Position numbers and translations under genes: made by a program. Below are positions 7,630 through 17,410 of a DNA stretch of 64,000 bases, one piece after another; position 1 is the stretch's first letter; every line of letters begins with the position of its first letter. The notes below the pieces were generated by a model that worked only from the letters and a program-made list of their open reading frames with translations, made no database searches and was not told the DNA's origin. The stretch is from Saprospiraceae bacterium (GTDB taxonomy: Bacteria; Bacteroidota; Bacteroidia; Chitinophagales; Saprospiraceae), in contig JAHCHX010000001.1 in the NCBI GenBank assembly GCA_026129545.1, forward strand, positions 1,859,501-1,923,500, read 5' to 3'.

Positions 7630-10419
7630 TCACTTTGCCACGACGAACCGCTCCGACACGGCTGAATTCGCCGTCTGCAAGGTCAGGACGTACATCCCTG
7701 CGCTGTAATTCAAGGCATCTAATGATAGGGTGTATTGGCCCGCCATCCTGAAATCGTCGGCGGCAAAAGTCTCTATGAGGTGTCCTTGCAGGCTGCGCAC
7801 ATAGAGGCTGTAAGTCCCGTCGGAAGGCAGGTCGTATTCCACCAACAGCCTATAGGTGGTTGGGTTGGGGTAGCATCGCAAATGCAGCTTGCCCGAAGCG
7901 GCAAACGGGTTGTTTTCCCTCATGGCGGCGCTTGATGCGGTCAGTTTTTCCTGTTCATCGGGCTGTTTTGGGCCGATGCCACACGCCAAAATCAGCGCCC
8001 AAAAATCGCTCCCCGCTTGTGCCCAAAAGTTGGGGGTTAGGCTCACATATTCGCCCGCATGGAAAATGACCTTGGTGCCCGGGCTGATGGTTCCGTCGGA
8101 ACTGACCACGTCCCTAGCCATGTAGATGCCCGGCGCGATGGCCCCTGGCACGTTGAGGTTGGCCACACAAGTATTGAGCAACGTGAAGTAGTCGGTAGTG
8201 TACATGCCGCGCCCGTGCGTGGCGGCGGCCACGAGGTGGTCGGAGCTGCGGTAGCGGAGCATATCCACGCGCACATTGGCGAGGCCAAAATTGTTGGTCG
8301 GCCACCATTGAGTGTTAGTGCCGTCGAGTTGGTCGGTGCTCCACACCCCGATTTCGGTGGCGAGTATGAATTTGGTGTTGTCGAAAGGGTGAAACATCGC
8401 CCAACGCACTGGCATATCGGGCAAGTCGTCGTCCAAGTCCACCCAAGTGACGCCGCCGTCGGTGGATTCCAGCACGCTGTTGGTGCCGAAATTGGAGCAG
8501 GTGACGATGATGTGATTGTCGTCACCATTCTCCACCACGATGCAGGATATGAAACCGTTGACGGGCGTGGTCAGCGTGGTGACGGTGATGGCACCTGCTT
8601 GGTCGGCATTGTCCACGCGCAGGAAACGCCCGGCCTCGCTGGCGACGAACAGTCGGTTGGCGGTATTGGGCGAGATGGTGAGGGCGCTGATGCGTGCGTT
8701 GTTCAACTGCGTGATGCGCTCAAAAGTGAGGGTGTTGGCCCCGCCTATATCCGAAATGCGCCCTAAGGTGTCCCTGCTTTCCGAGATGTAAAGAATGTCG
8801 TTGGTGTCGTCATATTCGGCTGGCGTGATGAAGAGGGTGCCGTTTTTTCCGCCCAGCAGGTTGCCAAACGAGGCGCCTCCATTGGTGGAAATAAAAAATC
8901 GGCGATTCTGCGAGCCAGTGATTTGGATGTTCGGGTCGTCGCGGTCAATGAAGCAAAAAGCCCCGTCGTTGCCCGTAGGCTCATCGGTGCTGCTCAGCCC
9001 GGGGAGCGTGAATCGCTGTGTGCCGTTGTCCTGTGTGCCGCCGAGCATATAGTTGGAGCCGCTATTTGGGTGCAAGGTGTTGGCGTAGAATTGCGTCACG
9101 TTGTACCCGTCGTTTCTAGGTATCAGCGTCGGGACGGCAGCGGAGCCGTTGGTGCTTCTGTACACACCCCCATCGTTGCCAAAAATGACTTCGTCAGAAT
9201 TGCCGGGGCGATACACAATGACATGGTGGTCAACGTGCACACCACCGATACCTGTCCACATCACACCCGCATCGCCAGAAACGAACAGGCTCACATCGCC
9301 CGCCCACACCCGGTTGGAGTTGTTGGGGTCCACGGCCAGCACCAGCGCATACCAGCAAAAGGGGCCAAGTGCCGGCACGGTGCGCGGGGTCCAGTTGTCG
9401 CCGCCGTTGGTCGAATGGACGATGGTCAGGCAGGGGTTGGTGCCATCCGTCTGGGTCAAATCCTCGAAGGCGGCGTAGAGCACGTTGGCATCGTTGGGGG
9501 CGCAAGCCAATTCGACGCGGCCATAGTTGCCCAAAGTGGGCAAATCGGTGGTCAGTTTGCCCCAAGCACCTGCCCTAAAACGATAGATACCATCGCTGCG
9601 CACGCCGGCATAAAAGTCGCCATTGGCGGCGATTTCAAAATCCTGCACATTGTCTTGTATGGCACCGTTGCCTGCGCCGAGTATTTCCGTCCAGCTGTTG
9701 CCATTGTCGGTGGAGCGGAACAGCCCGCGGGTCGTGGCGGCGTACACCGTGCCGGCGTTGTCCACCACTATTTTGTTCACGTTGTTGAAGTTGGGGTTCA
9801 TGGCCGAAGGTAGCGTGGAGGGCAGCAGCGTCCAGTTGGCGCCTCCGTCCTCCGAGCGCCAGATGCCCATGCCGCGCTCGATGCCAAAGGCAAAGCCCTG
9901 TTCGCCCGTTCCGAAATAGAGCCGGCTGAGGTTGGAAGGGTCTTGAGCGATGGTGGTGATGTTGAGGTTTTCGAAGAAGTCGTTTATCAAAGTCCAAGTG
10001 GGTGCGGGGGCATCAATGTTGGTGGTGCGCCACAACCCGCCCGAAACGCCGGCTGCCCACACAGTGCGCCAAGTGGGGTCGCTGGCATCGAATATGAGGC
10101 CGCGCGTGCGACCGCCCACGTTGTTGGGGCCGCGCTCTTCCCAGTAAATCGGGATGGCGCTGTCCTTGAAGGCCATTTCGGCGCGTTTTTCCTGTGCCTT
10201 GGCATAAGCCTTCAGCAGGCGCTCGCGTGGCACGGCATTGATGGCCGGGTCGCGGGTCATGAGAAATTCTTGCTCAAAACGCCCGGCCACGCGCTGTTGC
10301 AATCGAGTGCTACGGCCCGCGTCTTCGTTGTTTTTTTTATATTGGGCTACCCATATAGCGGCGAAGGCCAACAGGCCCAGCAGCAATAAGCCGAAGATAT
10401 CGTGTGTTCTTTTTTTCAT
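7630..10419 (-). CDS. Secreted BNR/VPS10-like repeat protein with T9SS sorting domain
   Basis: Large (929 aa) secreted protein. A hydrophobic N-terminal segment (about residues 9-26) serves as signal peptide or anchor. From about residue 95 to 760 there are sortilin/BNR-type beta-propeller repeats: repeated 'S.DGG..W' motifs such as WRSEDGGANWTLL, FRSTDNGNSWTEI, HSTNGGDNWTPR and LESTDGGVTWVDL. Residues about 770-830 look like a 3-coathanger-type stack (ISPGTKVIFHAGEYVSL, FWAQAGSDFWA). The final 80 residues are a type A T9SS sorting domain (LRCYPNPT start, SAGMYVLTLQT, ending ERFVVAK). It is probably exported across the outer membrane and cell-surface bound or released. No catalytic residues are recognised. 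It lies next to another T9SS cargo gene. Confidence 0.9.
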   Translation of the reverse strand: MKKRTHDIFGLLLLGLLAFAAIWVAQYKKNNEDAGRSTRLQQRVAGRFEQEFLMTRDPAINAVPRERLLKAYAKAQEKRAEMAFKDSAIPIYWEERGPNNVGGRTRGLIFDASDPTWRTVWAAGVSGGLWRTTNIDAPAPTWTLINDFFENLNITTIAQDPSNLSRLYFGTGEQGFAFGIERGMGIWRSEDGGANWTLLPSTLPSAMNPNFNNVNKIVVDNAGTVYAATTRGLFRSTDNGNSWTEILGAGNGAIQDNVQDFEIAANGDFYAGVRSDGIYRFRAGAWGKLTTDLPTLGNYGRVELACAPNDANVLYAAFEDLTQTDGTNPCLTIVHSTNGGDNWTPRTVPALGPFCWYALVLAVDPNNSNRVWAGDVSLFVSGDAGVMWTGIGGVHVDHHVIVYRPGNSDEVIFGNDGGVYRSTNGSAAVPTLIPRNDGYNVTQFYANTLHPNSGSNYMLGGTQDNGTQRFTLPGLSSTDEPTGNDGAFCFIDRDDPNIQITGSQNRRFFISTNGGASFGNLLGGKNGTLFITPAEYDDTNDILYISESRDTLGRISDIGGANTLTFERITQLNNARISALTISPNTANRLFVASEAGRFLRVDNADQAGAITVTTLTTPVNGFISCIVVENGDDNHIIVTCSNFGTNSVLESTDGGVTWVDLDDDLPDMPVRWAMFHPFDNTKFILATEIGVWSTDQLDGTNTQWWPTNNFGLANVRVDMLRYRSSDHLVAAATHGRGMYTTDYFTLLNTCVANLNVPGAIAPGIYMARDVVSSDGTISPGTKVIFHAGEYVSLTPNFWAQAGSDFWALILACGIGPKQPDEQEKLTASSAAMRENNPFAASGKLHLRCYPNPTTYRLLVEYDLPSDGTYSLYVRSLQGHLIETFAADDFRMAGQYTLSLDALNYSAGMYVLTLQTANSAVSERFVVAK

Positions 10420-10532
10420 GTTGGAAGAGCATTTTTTTTAAAACTTGGGTAGAAGGTAGAGGGTAGAAGGTTTTTAATTTGCATTGAACAGGGTGTCAAT
10501 AAAGATGAAGTCAACCCTCTACCCTATTTTTT

Positions 10533-13115
10533 TCAATCCACCTTGACCACGCTCACTTGTTTTTGCCCGAAAGGCGCGACGAGCCTGCAACTGTATATGC
10601 CGTTTGGCAAATGATGGGTTGGCACCGTGATGCTGTGCTGGCCTGCTGCTTGGTTGTTGTTTTGATAAACCGTCTGAACGAGCCTGCCTGTGAAATCAAT
10701 CAGTTGGATTTGCACCCTGCCCGGTTCTTTCAACTCAAAGTTGATGCTCAGATGATGGTTGAAGGGATTGGGCGACACCGCTACTTCCGGCGTGGAGAAA
10801 TTTACCTCGCTTTGATTGCGCAGGTTGGTTTCATCCTCGTAGAAATACACGTTGGGATTCGCCTTTTCGTCCGCGAGACTTTCTGGTTTCGGACTGGCGC
10901 AGGGGTTGCAGGTTTGAATTCTTGCGATAAAGTCGCAGCCTTGTTGCGCCCAAAAACCATCTTTCAAAACGATTTCTTGTCCCGCAAAAAATCTTGCGGA
11001 CGTGGACGGCACCACGACGACTGGGCCGGATGTTTCGAGGTACACCCTCGACTGGTAGGTGCCGCTGGCGGGGTTGTCGGTCACGGTGATATTGCCGGGG
11101 CAATCAATCAGAATGTCCTTTTGATTGACATTCAGGAAGATGTTGTCAGAGCAAATCACCATGATTCTGCCCAATTGGGTGATGGCGGTGGCAGGCACAT
11201 ATACCGAGGCCGAGCCATTGTTGGGTAAGCTGCCCGCCAGCAAAGTGGGGTAGGTGAACCCACCGTCGAGTGATAGCCAAATGTCAACGTTGGCGCAATT
11301 GATGGGCGCGGCTGTGGTGTTGGCCACGTCCCAAGTGATGAGCGTGTTGTCGTCGGCAAATAGGCAATCGTCGTCGGGGCCAATGCCTGTCACCCTGAAC
11401 GGCCCGGCGTTCGCGTCGAATGTGACCACCATATCATCCTCGTCGGTGCAACCAGCTGCGGGGGCGTTGTCCCGCACCGTCACCCTGAAATTCATGGTAC
11501 GCGACACGCTCGGCAACACTTCCCATGTAGAAGTCGTGGTGTTGCCCAAAATAACAGGCAACTGAGGAAAATAGCGGGTGGGGGTGGGCGCGGGTGGGAA
11601 CGTGCGAAAAACAGGCCCCATCGTGACGTTGGAAGCTGGCGGATGGAGAATCAACTGGTTGTCCATCTGCTCCCAGCAGAACGTGAGCGGGTCGCCGTCG
11701 GGGTCGTTGCTGGTAGCAGTCAGTCTGAATGGCGTGCTCACGGGGACGGTAAAATTCGCTCCCGCGTTCACGGCGGGCTGGTTGTTGGCAATAGGTGTGA
11801 TGGTGGGGCAGGTGCTGCCGTTGCCCACCGTCACATAGTTGCCTATTTCTTGTAGGTTGATGGCGTGGAAATAACGGTCTCGATTGCCTTGCACGTTGTT
11901 CGGGGCGCAGGTGCCCGCGTACGACATGATGGTGGAGCCGCTTCCCGGCTCGAACGACGAGATGATGTCCAATTGGCCTGCGTTGCCACAGGTGCTTGCC
12001 GTTGCTTCGTTGAACGTATGCCTCGCGCCGAATTGGTGGCCGATTTCGTGCATTTCCAAAGTGGCAAAACCTCCGATGGTCGGGTTGGCGGGGTTCATCA
12101 CGGTCGCTCCGTTTGCTTTGATGGCGTTCACGCACACATTGCCGAGCTGCAGCGCCACGCCTGATGCCGAGTTGGCAGTTGCCGTAGTGCCAAAAGCGCG
12201 AGCGATGTCGTAATTGGCGTTTCCGATGATGCCGTCCACGACGGCTTGGTTTTCGGCAGCCATGGTGTTTTGGTTGCCGTTGGTGAAGCCATCGGTAGCC
12301 GGGTCGGTCAAAATCAGCAGGTTGTTGTTGGCCACCAATTGAAGCCGAATGCTCAGCTCGTTGATAAAAACGCCGTTGATGACAGTGACCAAAGCATTGA
12401 TGTTGGCCATCGTGTTGTTCACGCCTGTGGGGTCGGCTGGTGTGATGTTGGCGGCAGTGAATTCCCCAGAAGTCGCAATGGCAAGGCGGTAGTTGCGCAG
12501 CTGGCAGTCTCCCGCAGCGGTGTTCCGATTGTCCACCGCAGTGCGAAGCTCGGGCGCATCAGGTGTAAAGCAGCTCATCATCTCATGTTGGGACTGAAAA
12601 TCCCTGTCAAAATAGTTGATGTGATGCACCGCGTCGCCTTTTTGGATTGGTTCCACAATGACCGGATTTTTCCCAGTAGAAAGTACAATGGCATGAAGTC
12701 CCACCGGGCTGAAAGCGAAATAGATTTTTGCTAACGGGTCGCTTAGGCCAACGCCGCTGTAAGAATTGATATCCGGGAATTTGGCGGCCAGCTCGGGGTG
12801 CATCGCCGGGTCGTTTTCCACCGCGAACCGTTGAAGTGTTCCGTCTGGAAAAGGTATTTCAAGGGTGATTCGGATACCTTTTTGTTTAGAGGTGCCTGCG
12901 AGTATTCTTTTCATTTGCTCAAAATCCAACGCCAAAAGCCTAAATTTTTCAGGTAGCAGCGGTGTCTCTTTGCCGTATTTTGGGAGCGCAATCTCCCGCA
13001 CGTCTTTCCACAGCCCATCGCTTGACGGCTGCCTAAGTTCGTTTGGCACCTGTGCCTGCGAGCCTACGACCAGCCCGCAGCACAAGACTATGATTGCTAA
13101 TGACTTGTGGTTCAT
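10533..13115 (-). CDS. Secreted reprolysin-like zinc metalloprotease with T9SS sorting domain
   Basis: Metzincin protease of 860 aa. It has a signal peptide (LAIIVLCCGLVVGSQAQ), then a prodomain-like region. The zinc site is EMHEIGHQFGARHTFN (HExxHxxGxxH, near residue 352-366), followed about 30 residues later by the Met-turn STIMSYAG. Together these place it in the reprolysin/M12-like metzincins. Downstream are beta-sandwich (PKD-like) regions, a 3-coathanger-like block (ETSGPVVVV ... FFAGQEIVLKDGFWAQ) and a C-terminal T9SS sorting domain (VSPNPFNHHLSINFEL ... NGIYSCRLV). It probably degrades external protein. It is separated by about 110 bp from the BNR-repeat gene, which follows it on the same strand. 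Confidence 0.92.
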   Translation of the reverse strand: MNHKSLAIIVLCCGLVVGSQAQVPNELRQPSSDGLWKDVREIALPKYGKETPLLPEKFRLLALDFEQMKRILAGTSKQKGIRITLEIPFPDGTLQRFAVENDPAMHPELAAKFPDINSYSGVGLSDPLAKIYFAFSPVGLHAIVLSTGKNPVIVEPIQKGDAVHHINYFDRDFQSQHEMMSCFTPDAPELRTAVDNRNTAAGDCQLRNYRLAIATSGEFTAANITPADPTGVNNTMANINALVTVINGVFINELSIRLQLVANNNLLILTDPATDGFTNGNQNTMAAENQAVVDGIIGNANYDIARAFGTTATANSASGVALQLGNVCVNAIKANGATVMNPANPTIGGFATLEMHEIGHQFGARHTFNEATASTCGNAGQLDIISSFEPGSGSTIMSYAGTCAPNNVQGNRDRYFHAINLQEIGNYVTVGNGSTCPTITPIANNQPAVNAGANFTVPVSTPFRLTATSNDPDGDPLTFCWEQMDNQLILHPPASNVTMGPVFRTFPPAPTPTRYFPQLPVILGNTTTSTWEVLPSVSRTMNFRVTVRDNAPAAGCTDEDDMVVTFDANAGPFRVTGIGPDDDCLFADDNTLITWDVANTTAAPINCANVDIWLSLDGGFTYPTLLAGSLPNNGSASVYVPATAITQLGRIMVICSDNIFLNVNQKDILIDCPGNITVTDNPASGTYQSRVYLETSGPVVVVPSTSARFFAGQEIVLKDGFWAQQGCDFIARIQTCNPCASPKPESLADEKANPNVYFYEDETNLRNQSEVNFSTPEVAVSPNPFNHHLSINFELKEPGRVQIQLIDFTGRLVQTVYQNNNQAAGQHSITVPTHHLPNGIYSCRLVAPFGQKQVSVVKVD

Positions 13116-13208
13116 TTTTCAATTTTGGTTTTAGGCACCAAATGACACGTTTGATGCTGTTTTGATCGAGTGGAAAGTGTGGAGAATGAATTGGGTGTGT
13201 GTGTGCGT

Positions 13209-14561
13209 TTAGCGTTGCCCCAATTGTTCTACCTTGGCTTTGAGTTGCTCGTTTTCCAACTTCAAAGCGGTTACTTGTTTTTCCAGTTCAATCAGGTGCA
13301 AGAACAACTCCTCGATTTTTTCCATCTGCGCTTTTTGCATGAGGCCAACGTCGAGTCCTTGTTCCGCCACTTCTTTTGCGGATGCCACGCCCGGCAGGTG
13401 TTTGTGCTGTTGGATGTATGTTTCCACTTCTGGAAGTGGCTTCAGGTCGTAGCTGTGTTCAAAAACATAGTCGGGCCACGATGGCTCCAACATCACGCGC
13501 ACTTCGTCGGTGATGATTTTGCCATTCACGCTAAGCGCATACCCGGAGGCAAAATGGTCAGTCGGTCCGATGGCCATGCGGCCAGCGAAATAGCTATCGC
13601 CCACAAGGTGCATTTTGTATGCGGGGGCAATGGTGCCGACCCCCAAATTGCCATCCACGAGCGCGTTGACGCCCACGCGGGCGGTGCCATTAAAGAATGT
13701 CCGGCCATTGACCGTGAGCACGTCGGCGGCATCGAACGCGGGAGAGGCTGCGGCGGGTGCGGCGGGTATGTTGCCGATGACTACGTTGGCGCCGTCGTCG
13801 AAAATCTGGCCGTCGGTGAGGGCGCTCGAAACCGGGCCGGGCGGGCGGAAGCGGGCCACGAGGTTGGGGCGGCCAGATATGTCGGCGCTGGAGAGCAGTT
13901 TTTCCCAAGCACCTGTCCAAGTGGCGTTGTTTTCTGCTTCGCGGCGATTCCAGATTCCGTCTTGTCCAAAGAACATTTGATGGTCGTGCGCGCCGCCGCC
14001 GGGGGCAAGGCTGAGTATGCCGCCGAAATTGTTGACACCTGCCACGGCTGGCACACCGAGAGTGGCGCGGAGTTTTCTTTCAAAATACGCCTCGTTGGTG
14101 TAAGTGTTAGGGCCGTTGTTGCCTGGCGCGTCAAAGTCGAAATGAATGCGTCCGTGGAAGCGCCCGGTGGTGTGGGTGTTGCCTACGGTATGCAAGTCGA
14201 ACAGGGGGGTCATGGTGCCGATGCCGACGCGACCATCATCCGTGATAATGACGCGATTGGTCAACCCGCCCGCGCCGCTGGTGCTGAAAATCATGTTGGC
14301 TTGAAAACCGGGGCCTACCGGGGCCGTCACCACGGAATGGATGGATGCACCGGTGCGGATGTCGCCGTAGTTGACCAAGCCATTCCAGCGGAAAGTGCCG
14401 AGCAGGTTGCCTTGCACCACAGGCAGGGGAGAGATGGTAGGGCTACTGTTGTAGCGATACAAGAAGATTTGGGGATTGGTGCCTGCCGATTGCGCAAAAG
14501 TTTGGAAGGACGATGCGGCAGCGACGAAAAAAACCAACGTGAGGAGAACGAGTTTTCTCAT
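13209..14561 (-). CDS. Secreted tail-fibre-like protein with C-terminal coiled coil
   Basis: Protein of 450 aa with a clear signal peptide (LVLLTLVFFVAAASSFQTFAQ). The body has repeated short beta motifs of the phage-tail-fibre type common in Bacteroidota (VGIGTMTPLFDLHTVG, LGVGTIAPAYKMHLVG), followed by a conserved C-terminal block (YALSVNGKIITDEVRV, WPDYVFEHSYDLKPLPEVETYI, HLPGVASAKEV). It ends in a heptad-rich coiled coil (IELEKQVTALKLENEQLKAKVEQL). The C-terminal block resembles intramolecular-chaperone or endosialidase-like tail domains, but I do not see the S74 catalytic pair with confidence. Probably a trimeric surface fibre. No T9SS domain is present. Confidence 0.85.
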   Translation of the reverse strand: MRKLVLLTLVFFVAAASSFQTFAQSAGTNPQIFLYRYNSSPTISPLPVVQGNLLGTFRWNGLVNYGDIRTGASIHSVVTAPVGPGFQANMIFSTSGAGGLTNRVIITDDGRVGIGTMTPLFDLHTVGNTHTTGRFHGRIHFDFDAPGNNGPNTYTNEAYFERKLRATLGVPAVAGVNNFGGILSLAPGGGAHDHQMFFGQDGIWNRREAENNATWTGAWEKLLSSADISGRPNLVARFRPPGPVSSALTDGQIFDDGANVVIGNIPAAPAAASPAFDAADVLTVNGRTFFNGTARVGVNALVDGNLGVGTIAPAYKMHLVGDSYFAGRMAIGPTDHFASGYALSVNGKIITDEVRVMLEPSWPDYVFEHSYDLKPLPEVETYIQQHKHLPGVASAKEVAEQGLDVGLMQKAQMEKIEELFLHLIELEKQVTALKLENEQLKAKVEQLGQR

Positions 14562-14699
14562 TGTTTTCGAGTGTTTTAGAAATTAACTGAAAAAAATAGT
14601 GAAAAAAAGAGTTCACAAATTTTTCCTCACGCCCACTAAACCAATTGGAATTAGGTTGGAAATCATTTGGAAACCAATTGAAATTCAGTCAAATTTGCC

Positions 14700-15104
14700 A
14701 TGCCAAAAAATCGCTCATCCGCTAATCTTTTCAACAAGCGATTCAGAAAAATGGAAGCTAAAGAATTCTCCGTATTTCGCTCTCTCCTTACCGATGTCCA
14801 CTCCAAAGCCTTTGGCGAACCGCTCTCCAAACTGCCCCACGGCAAAGCCCAAACCCTCTGCTGGCTCATTTATGAAGACACGGGCGAATTGCTCAGCTAC
14901 AAGACGTTGGGCAATTATTTCACTGCTATCGTGGAAGGCGCTCCCGAGCGGGTGAACCCATCCGATGCCACGCTCGCCATTCTGGCCAAGTTTGTCACTG
15001 GTGAAAAAAACAAATCCACCCCCCTCGCCATGCAAATGGGCGCTTATGCCGCGTGGTACAAGTATCGAAGCAATGCCTTGACACGTCCCCTAGGCGCGGC
15101 GTGA
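14700..15104 (+). CDS. Conserved-looking hypothetical protein
   Basis: Small soluble protein of 134 aa that I do not recognise. It is basic at the N-terminus (MPKNRSSANLFNKRFRK) and helical after that, with the segment LCWLIYEDTGELLSYKTLGNYFTAIVEG. That segment reads like the recognition-helix region of a small DNA- or protein-binding module found ahead of other domains in Saprospiria proteins (inference). No membrane segment or signal peptide is visible. An alternative start at the second Met (14751) would remove the basic tail. The 5' region contains two ACCAATTG boxes. It precedes the glycosylase gene by 74 bp. Confidence 0.65.
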   Translation: MPKNRSSANLFNKRFRKMEAKEFSVFRSLLTDVHSKAFGEPLSKLPHGKAQTLCWLIYEDTGELLSYKTLGNYFTAIVEGAPERVNPSDATLAILAKFVTGEKNKSTPLAMQMGAYAAWYKYRSNALTRPLGAA

Positions 15105-15178
15105 CTGTGGCAACGAGGAATTAGCCCTCGTCTTCAATCAACACAGGTGCGGCGGCAACATCCCCCATAAATCTCTTC

Positions 15179-15817
15179 ATGCGACTCCCCGTTGATTTTT
15201 ATACCCGTCCAGATGTGGTGCAGATTGCCCGCGACTTGCTCGGCAAAGTGTTGCTGACCGAGTTTGACGGTGTGCGCACGGCCGGACGCATCACCGAGAC
15301 GGAGGCCTACCGTGCGCCCGACGACCGTGCCTGTCATGCCTACAACAATCGGCGCACGGCCCGCACCGAAGTGATGTTTTGGCAAGGCGGCCGTGCGTAT
15401 ATCTATCTGTGCTATGGGATTCACCATCTGTTCAACGTGGTCACTGCTGAGGAGGGTGTCGCACATGCGGTATTGATACGCGCCGTGGAACCGCTCGAAG
15501 GGGTAGATGTCATGGCGCGTCGTCGCAACCTTTCATATCTTGATTGGGGGCAGCATTCCGCGCCCAATACAAGGGTCTTGCAACGCCTTTCAGTGGGGCC
15601 GGGCGCTTTGTCGCAAGCACTGGGGCTGAAAACCAAATGGACAGGGCAAAGCCTTTTTGCTGCGGATTCGCCAATATGGATAGAGGATGACGGATGTTTG
15701 ATTCCGCCCGCAACAATTGCGTCGGGTCGGCGCATCGGCGTGGACTATGCCGGGGAATGTGCCGAGTGGCCTTGGCGGTTTTGGTTGAAATACTCTCCCT
15801 TTGTGAAAAAAAGTTGA
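15179..15817 (+). CDS. DNA-3-methyladenine glycosylase (AAG/MPG family)
   Basis: Base-excision repair enzyme that removes alkylated purines such as 3-methyladenine. The 212-aa length matches bacterial AAG proteins. Visible family motifs are FYTRPDVVQIARDLLGK near the N-terminus, GRITETEAYRAPDDRACHA with the catalytic Glu, the YLCYGIHHLFNVVT block, and VLIRAVEPLEG; the C-terminal GPGALSQALGL completes the family pattern. The ATG at 15179 gives the usual start a few residues ahead of the FYTRP motif. The downstream gene is convergent, with only 6 bp between the stop codons. Confidence 0.93.
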   Translation: MRLPVDFYTRPDVVQIARDLLGKVLLTEFDGVRTAGRITETEAYRAPDDRACHAYNNRRTARTEVMFWQGGRAYIYLCYGIHHLFNVVTAEEGVAHAVLIRAVEPLEGVDVMARRRNLSYLDWGQHSAPNTRVLQRLSVGPGALSQALGLKTKWTGQSLFAADSPIWIEDDGCLIPPATIASGRRIGVDYAGECAEWPWRFWLKYSPFVKKS

Positions 15818-15823
15818 ACGAAA

Positions 15824-16759
15824 TTATCCGTTTTTAGCCGCCCCGCTGTCTTTTGAAAGCACATTCATCACATTCACAATCCAACGTTCGCTGAATCCCG
15901 CAATAAAGGCCGCGATAAAGAAGCCATATTGCGAGCCTAACAAGTTCTGGCTCAAAAACGCATCCAACAACCCGGATTTGAAAAGCAGTAGCGTGATGAA
16001 AGCGGCAGTGCCACCAATGGCAAGGCGAATGAACGTAATCATGGCCCCCATGATTTGGTCGGGTATTTTCATGTCGAGCGATGAGGCCGTGAGGGTGTAA
16101 GCCATGCTGAAACTGGCACCCAACGCGCCCAAGAAAAGCCCGGACACGGCCTCTTCCCAAAAGAGCAATTCGCGTTGCTGGCCCGTGCTGAGCGATTCCA
16201 TCCAAGCAATGCCTGCGATGACGATGGCTGCCAATAAAAAGGCGAGGGTGCGGAGGCTTGATTTGCGCAGGTTGATTTTGTGATACTTGGTGTTGTAGTG
16301 GTCGTCGCGGAGCCTGACGGCCCTGTATAGCCGCTCCGGGGTGGGCGGCTGAGTTGCTTCATTGCCCAGTATATCAAGTATGGCTTGCCCTCGGCTGCCT
16401 CCGATTTTTTTTGCTTCTGTGAGAAGGGATTTGGCTCTTGCCAATCGGCTATCGTCATCTTGCCCCCATATCAAATGCTGCTCTATGAGGTGGATGTAGT
16501 TCCAAAACAACTCGCGCTGACCTATGGGAAAATACTTCTCTTGCTCATTTTGCTGCGCCGACTTGGCATCGGCGAGAATGGATTGCACGGCCAATATCCA
16601 CGGCTCCTCTTGGTTTTTTGAATGTCTTTTGAGCCGTTCAAACTCTTTTTCCAAATCATAAAGGGCGGTTTCGATGCGGTCAGTCAGCGCAGGGCGCAAG
16701 GAGAAGAAGTTGAGCAGGTTGGTGAGGATGTGGGTGATAGTTCTCGTTAGTTTTTTCAT
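15824..16759 (-). CDS. Hypothetical membrane protein
   Basis: Protein of 311 aa, function unknown. The N-terminal ~165 residues are soluble and helical, with a charged segment (YDLEKEFERLKRHSKNQEEP). Four predicted membrane helices follow in the C-terminal half (around 180-195, 212-235, 243-262 and 275-295). I start at the ATG at 16759 (MKKLTRT). A longer open frame to 16903 would add a 48-residue Cys/Thr/Ser-rich tail without family character. It follows the thioredoxin-fold gene by 31 bp and may be cotranscribed with it. Confidence 0.7.
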   Translation of the reverse strand: MKKLTRTITHILTNLLNFFSLRPALTDRIETALYDLEKEFERLKRHSKNQEEPWILAVQSILADAKSAQQNEQEKYFPIGQRELFWNYIHLIEQHLIWGQDDDSRLARAKSLLTEAKKIGGSRGQAILDILGNEATQPPTPERLYRAVRLRDDHYNTKYHKINLRKSSLRTLAFLLAAIVIAGIAWMESLSTGQQRELLFWEEAVSGLFLGALGASFSMAYTLTASSLDMKIPDQIMGAMITFIRLAIGGTAAFITLLLFKSGLLDAFLSQNLLGSQYGFFIAAFIAGFSERWIVNVMNVLSKDSGAAKNG

Positions 16760-16790
16760 GGTAGTAGTGGGTTTAGGAAAGTGTGAAGAA

Positions 16791-17336
16791 TCAGATTTGG
16801 CAAATTTCCTCGTAGTCCGGTCTGTCGTGCGCGTAGCGATGGATGAACGAGTTGCGGATTTCGCCTCGATAGAGCACAAACACGCCAGGCATCTGAAAGC
16901 CATCGCCGAGCTCTTCGTTGTGATAGGTGGCTCCGTGCCCTTCGATGACGGCGGCTTGAAAGCCGCGAATCCAATTCATCAGGCCAAACAACTGTTGCGG
17001 AGTGCCGCGTCCCAACCCAAACGCTCGGTAAAACCGCTTGTCGGGGTCGGCGATATGGTCAATGGGAAACAACTTATATTTCTTAAAAAACTTCTCCGCC
17101 GTTTCCTGCTCTGGGGCCATGTGCACGAATACGATGCGCAAGCCGCGCTTTTCCAACTTGTTGCGTCGCTTGGCGATGTCGCTAATGGCTTCCCGACAAA
17201 AAGAGCAGCCGAAAAAGCGCAGAAACACAAGCAACACCGGGCGCTCGTCAGATATTTTTGCTAACGACTCGCCGCCGTTCAACGTCACCATTTCACTCCA
17301 AAAAGTGGGTGGCGGAAGTAAGGGTGTCTCGGTCAT
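16791..17336 (-). CDS. AhpC/TSA-type thioredoxin-fold protein (PRXL2/SelL-like)
   Basis: Thioredoxin-fold protein of 181 aa. It has a CxxC redox motif at the end of the first strand (FLRFFGCSFCREA, about residue 40-52), then LRIVFVHMAPEQETAEKFFKKYKL, a conserved DPDKRFYRAFGLGRG block, and PGVFVLYRGEI. This matches the AhpC/TSA-related PRXL2/SelL-like group, in which the paired Cys (or selenocysteine) positions are redox active. It is probably a cytoplasmic thiol or peroxide reductase of unknown partner. No signal peptide is visible. The 5' side abuts a repeat-rich spacer, and the membrane protein gene follows on the same strand. Confidence 0.82.
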   Translation of the reverse strand: MTETPLLPPPTFWSEMVTLNGGESLAKISDERPVLLVFLRFFGCSFCREAISDIAKRRNKLEKRGLRIVFVHMAPEQETAEKFFKKYKLFPIDHIADPDKRFYRAFGLGRGTPQQLFGLMNWIRGFQAAVIEGHGATYHNEELGDGFQMPGVFVLYRGEIRNSFIHRYAHDRPDYEEICQI

Positions 17337-17410
17337 GATGTTATGAAATTATACTTTGATTTGCCGGGATTTCTTAGTCCACCATAATTGACAGGACTTC
17401 ACGGATGTTT

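Noticed and set aside
7400..7633. 77-codon minus-strand ORF downstream of the BNR-repeat gene
   Set aside because: No recognisable family, no ribosome-binding site or promoter, and it overlaps the end of the real gene.
8059..9813. Long plus-strand ORFs opposite the BNR-repeat gene
   Set aside because: They are antisense shadows of a GC-rich coding sequence with clear domains on the minus strand.
13170..14579. 469-codon plus-strand ORF opposite the tail-fibre-like gene
   Set aside because: The minus-strand product has a signal peptide, repeats and a coiled coil. The plus-strand translation has no family features.
15824..16903. Upstream start (16903) for the membrane protein at 15824
   Set aside because: The extra 48 residues overlap the end of the thioredoxin-fold gene and lack any conserved character; ATG 16759 gives a natural start.
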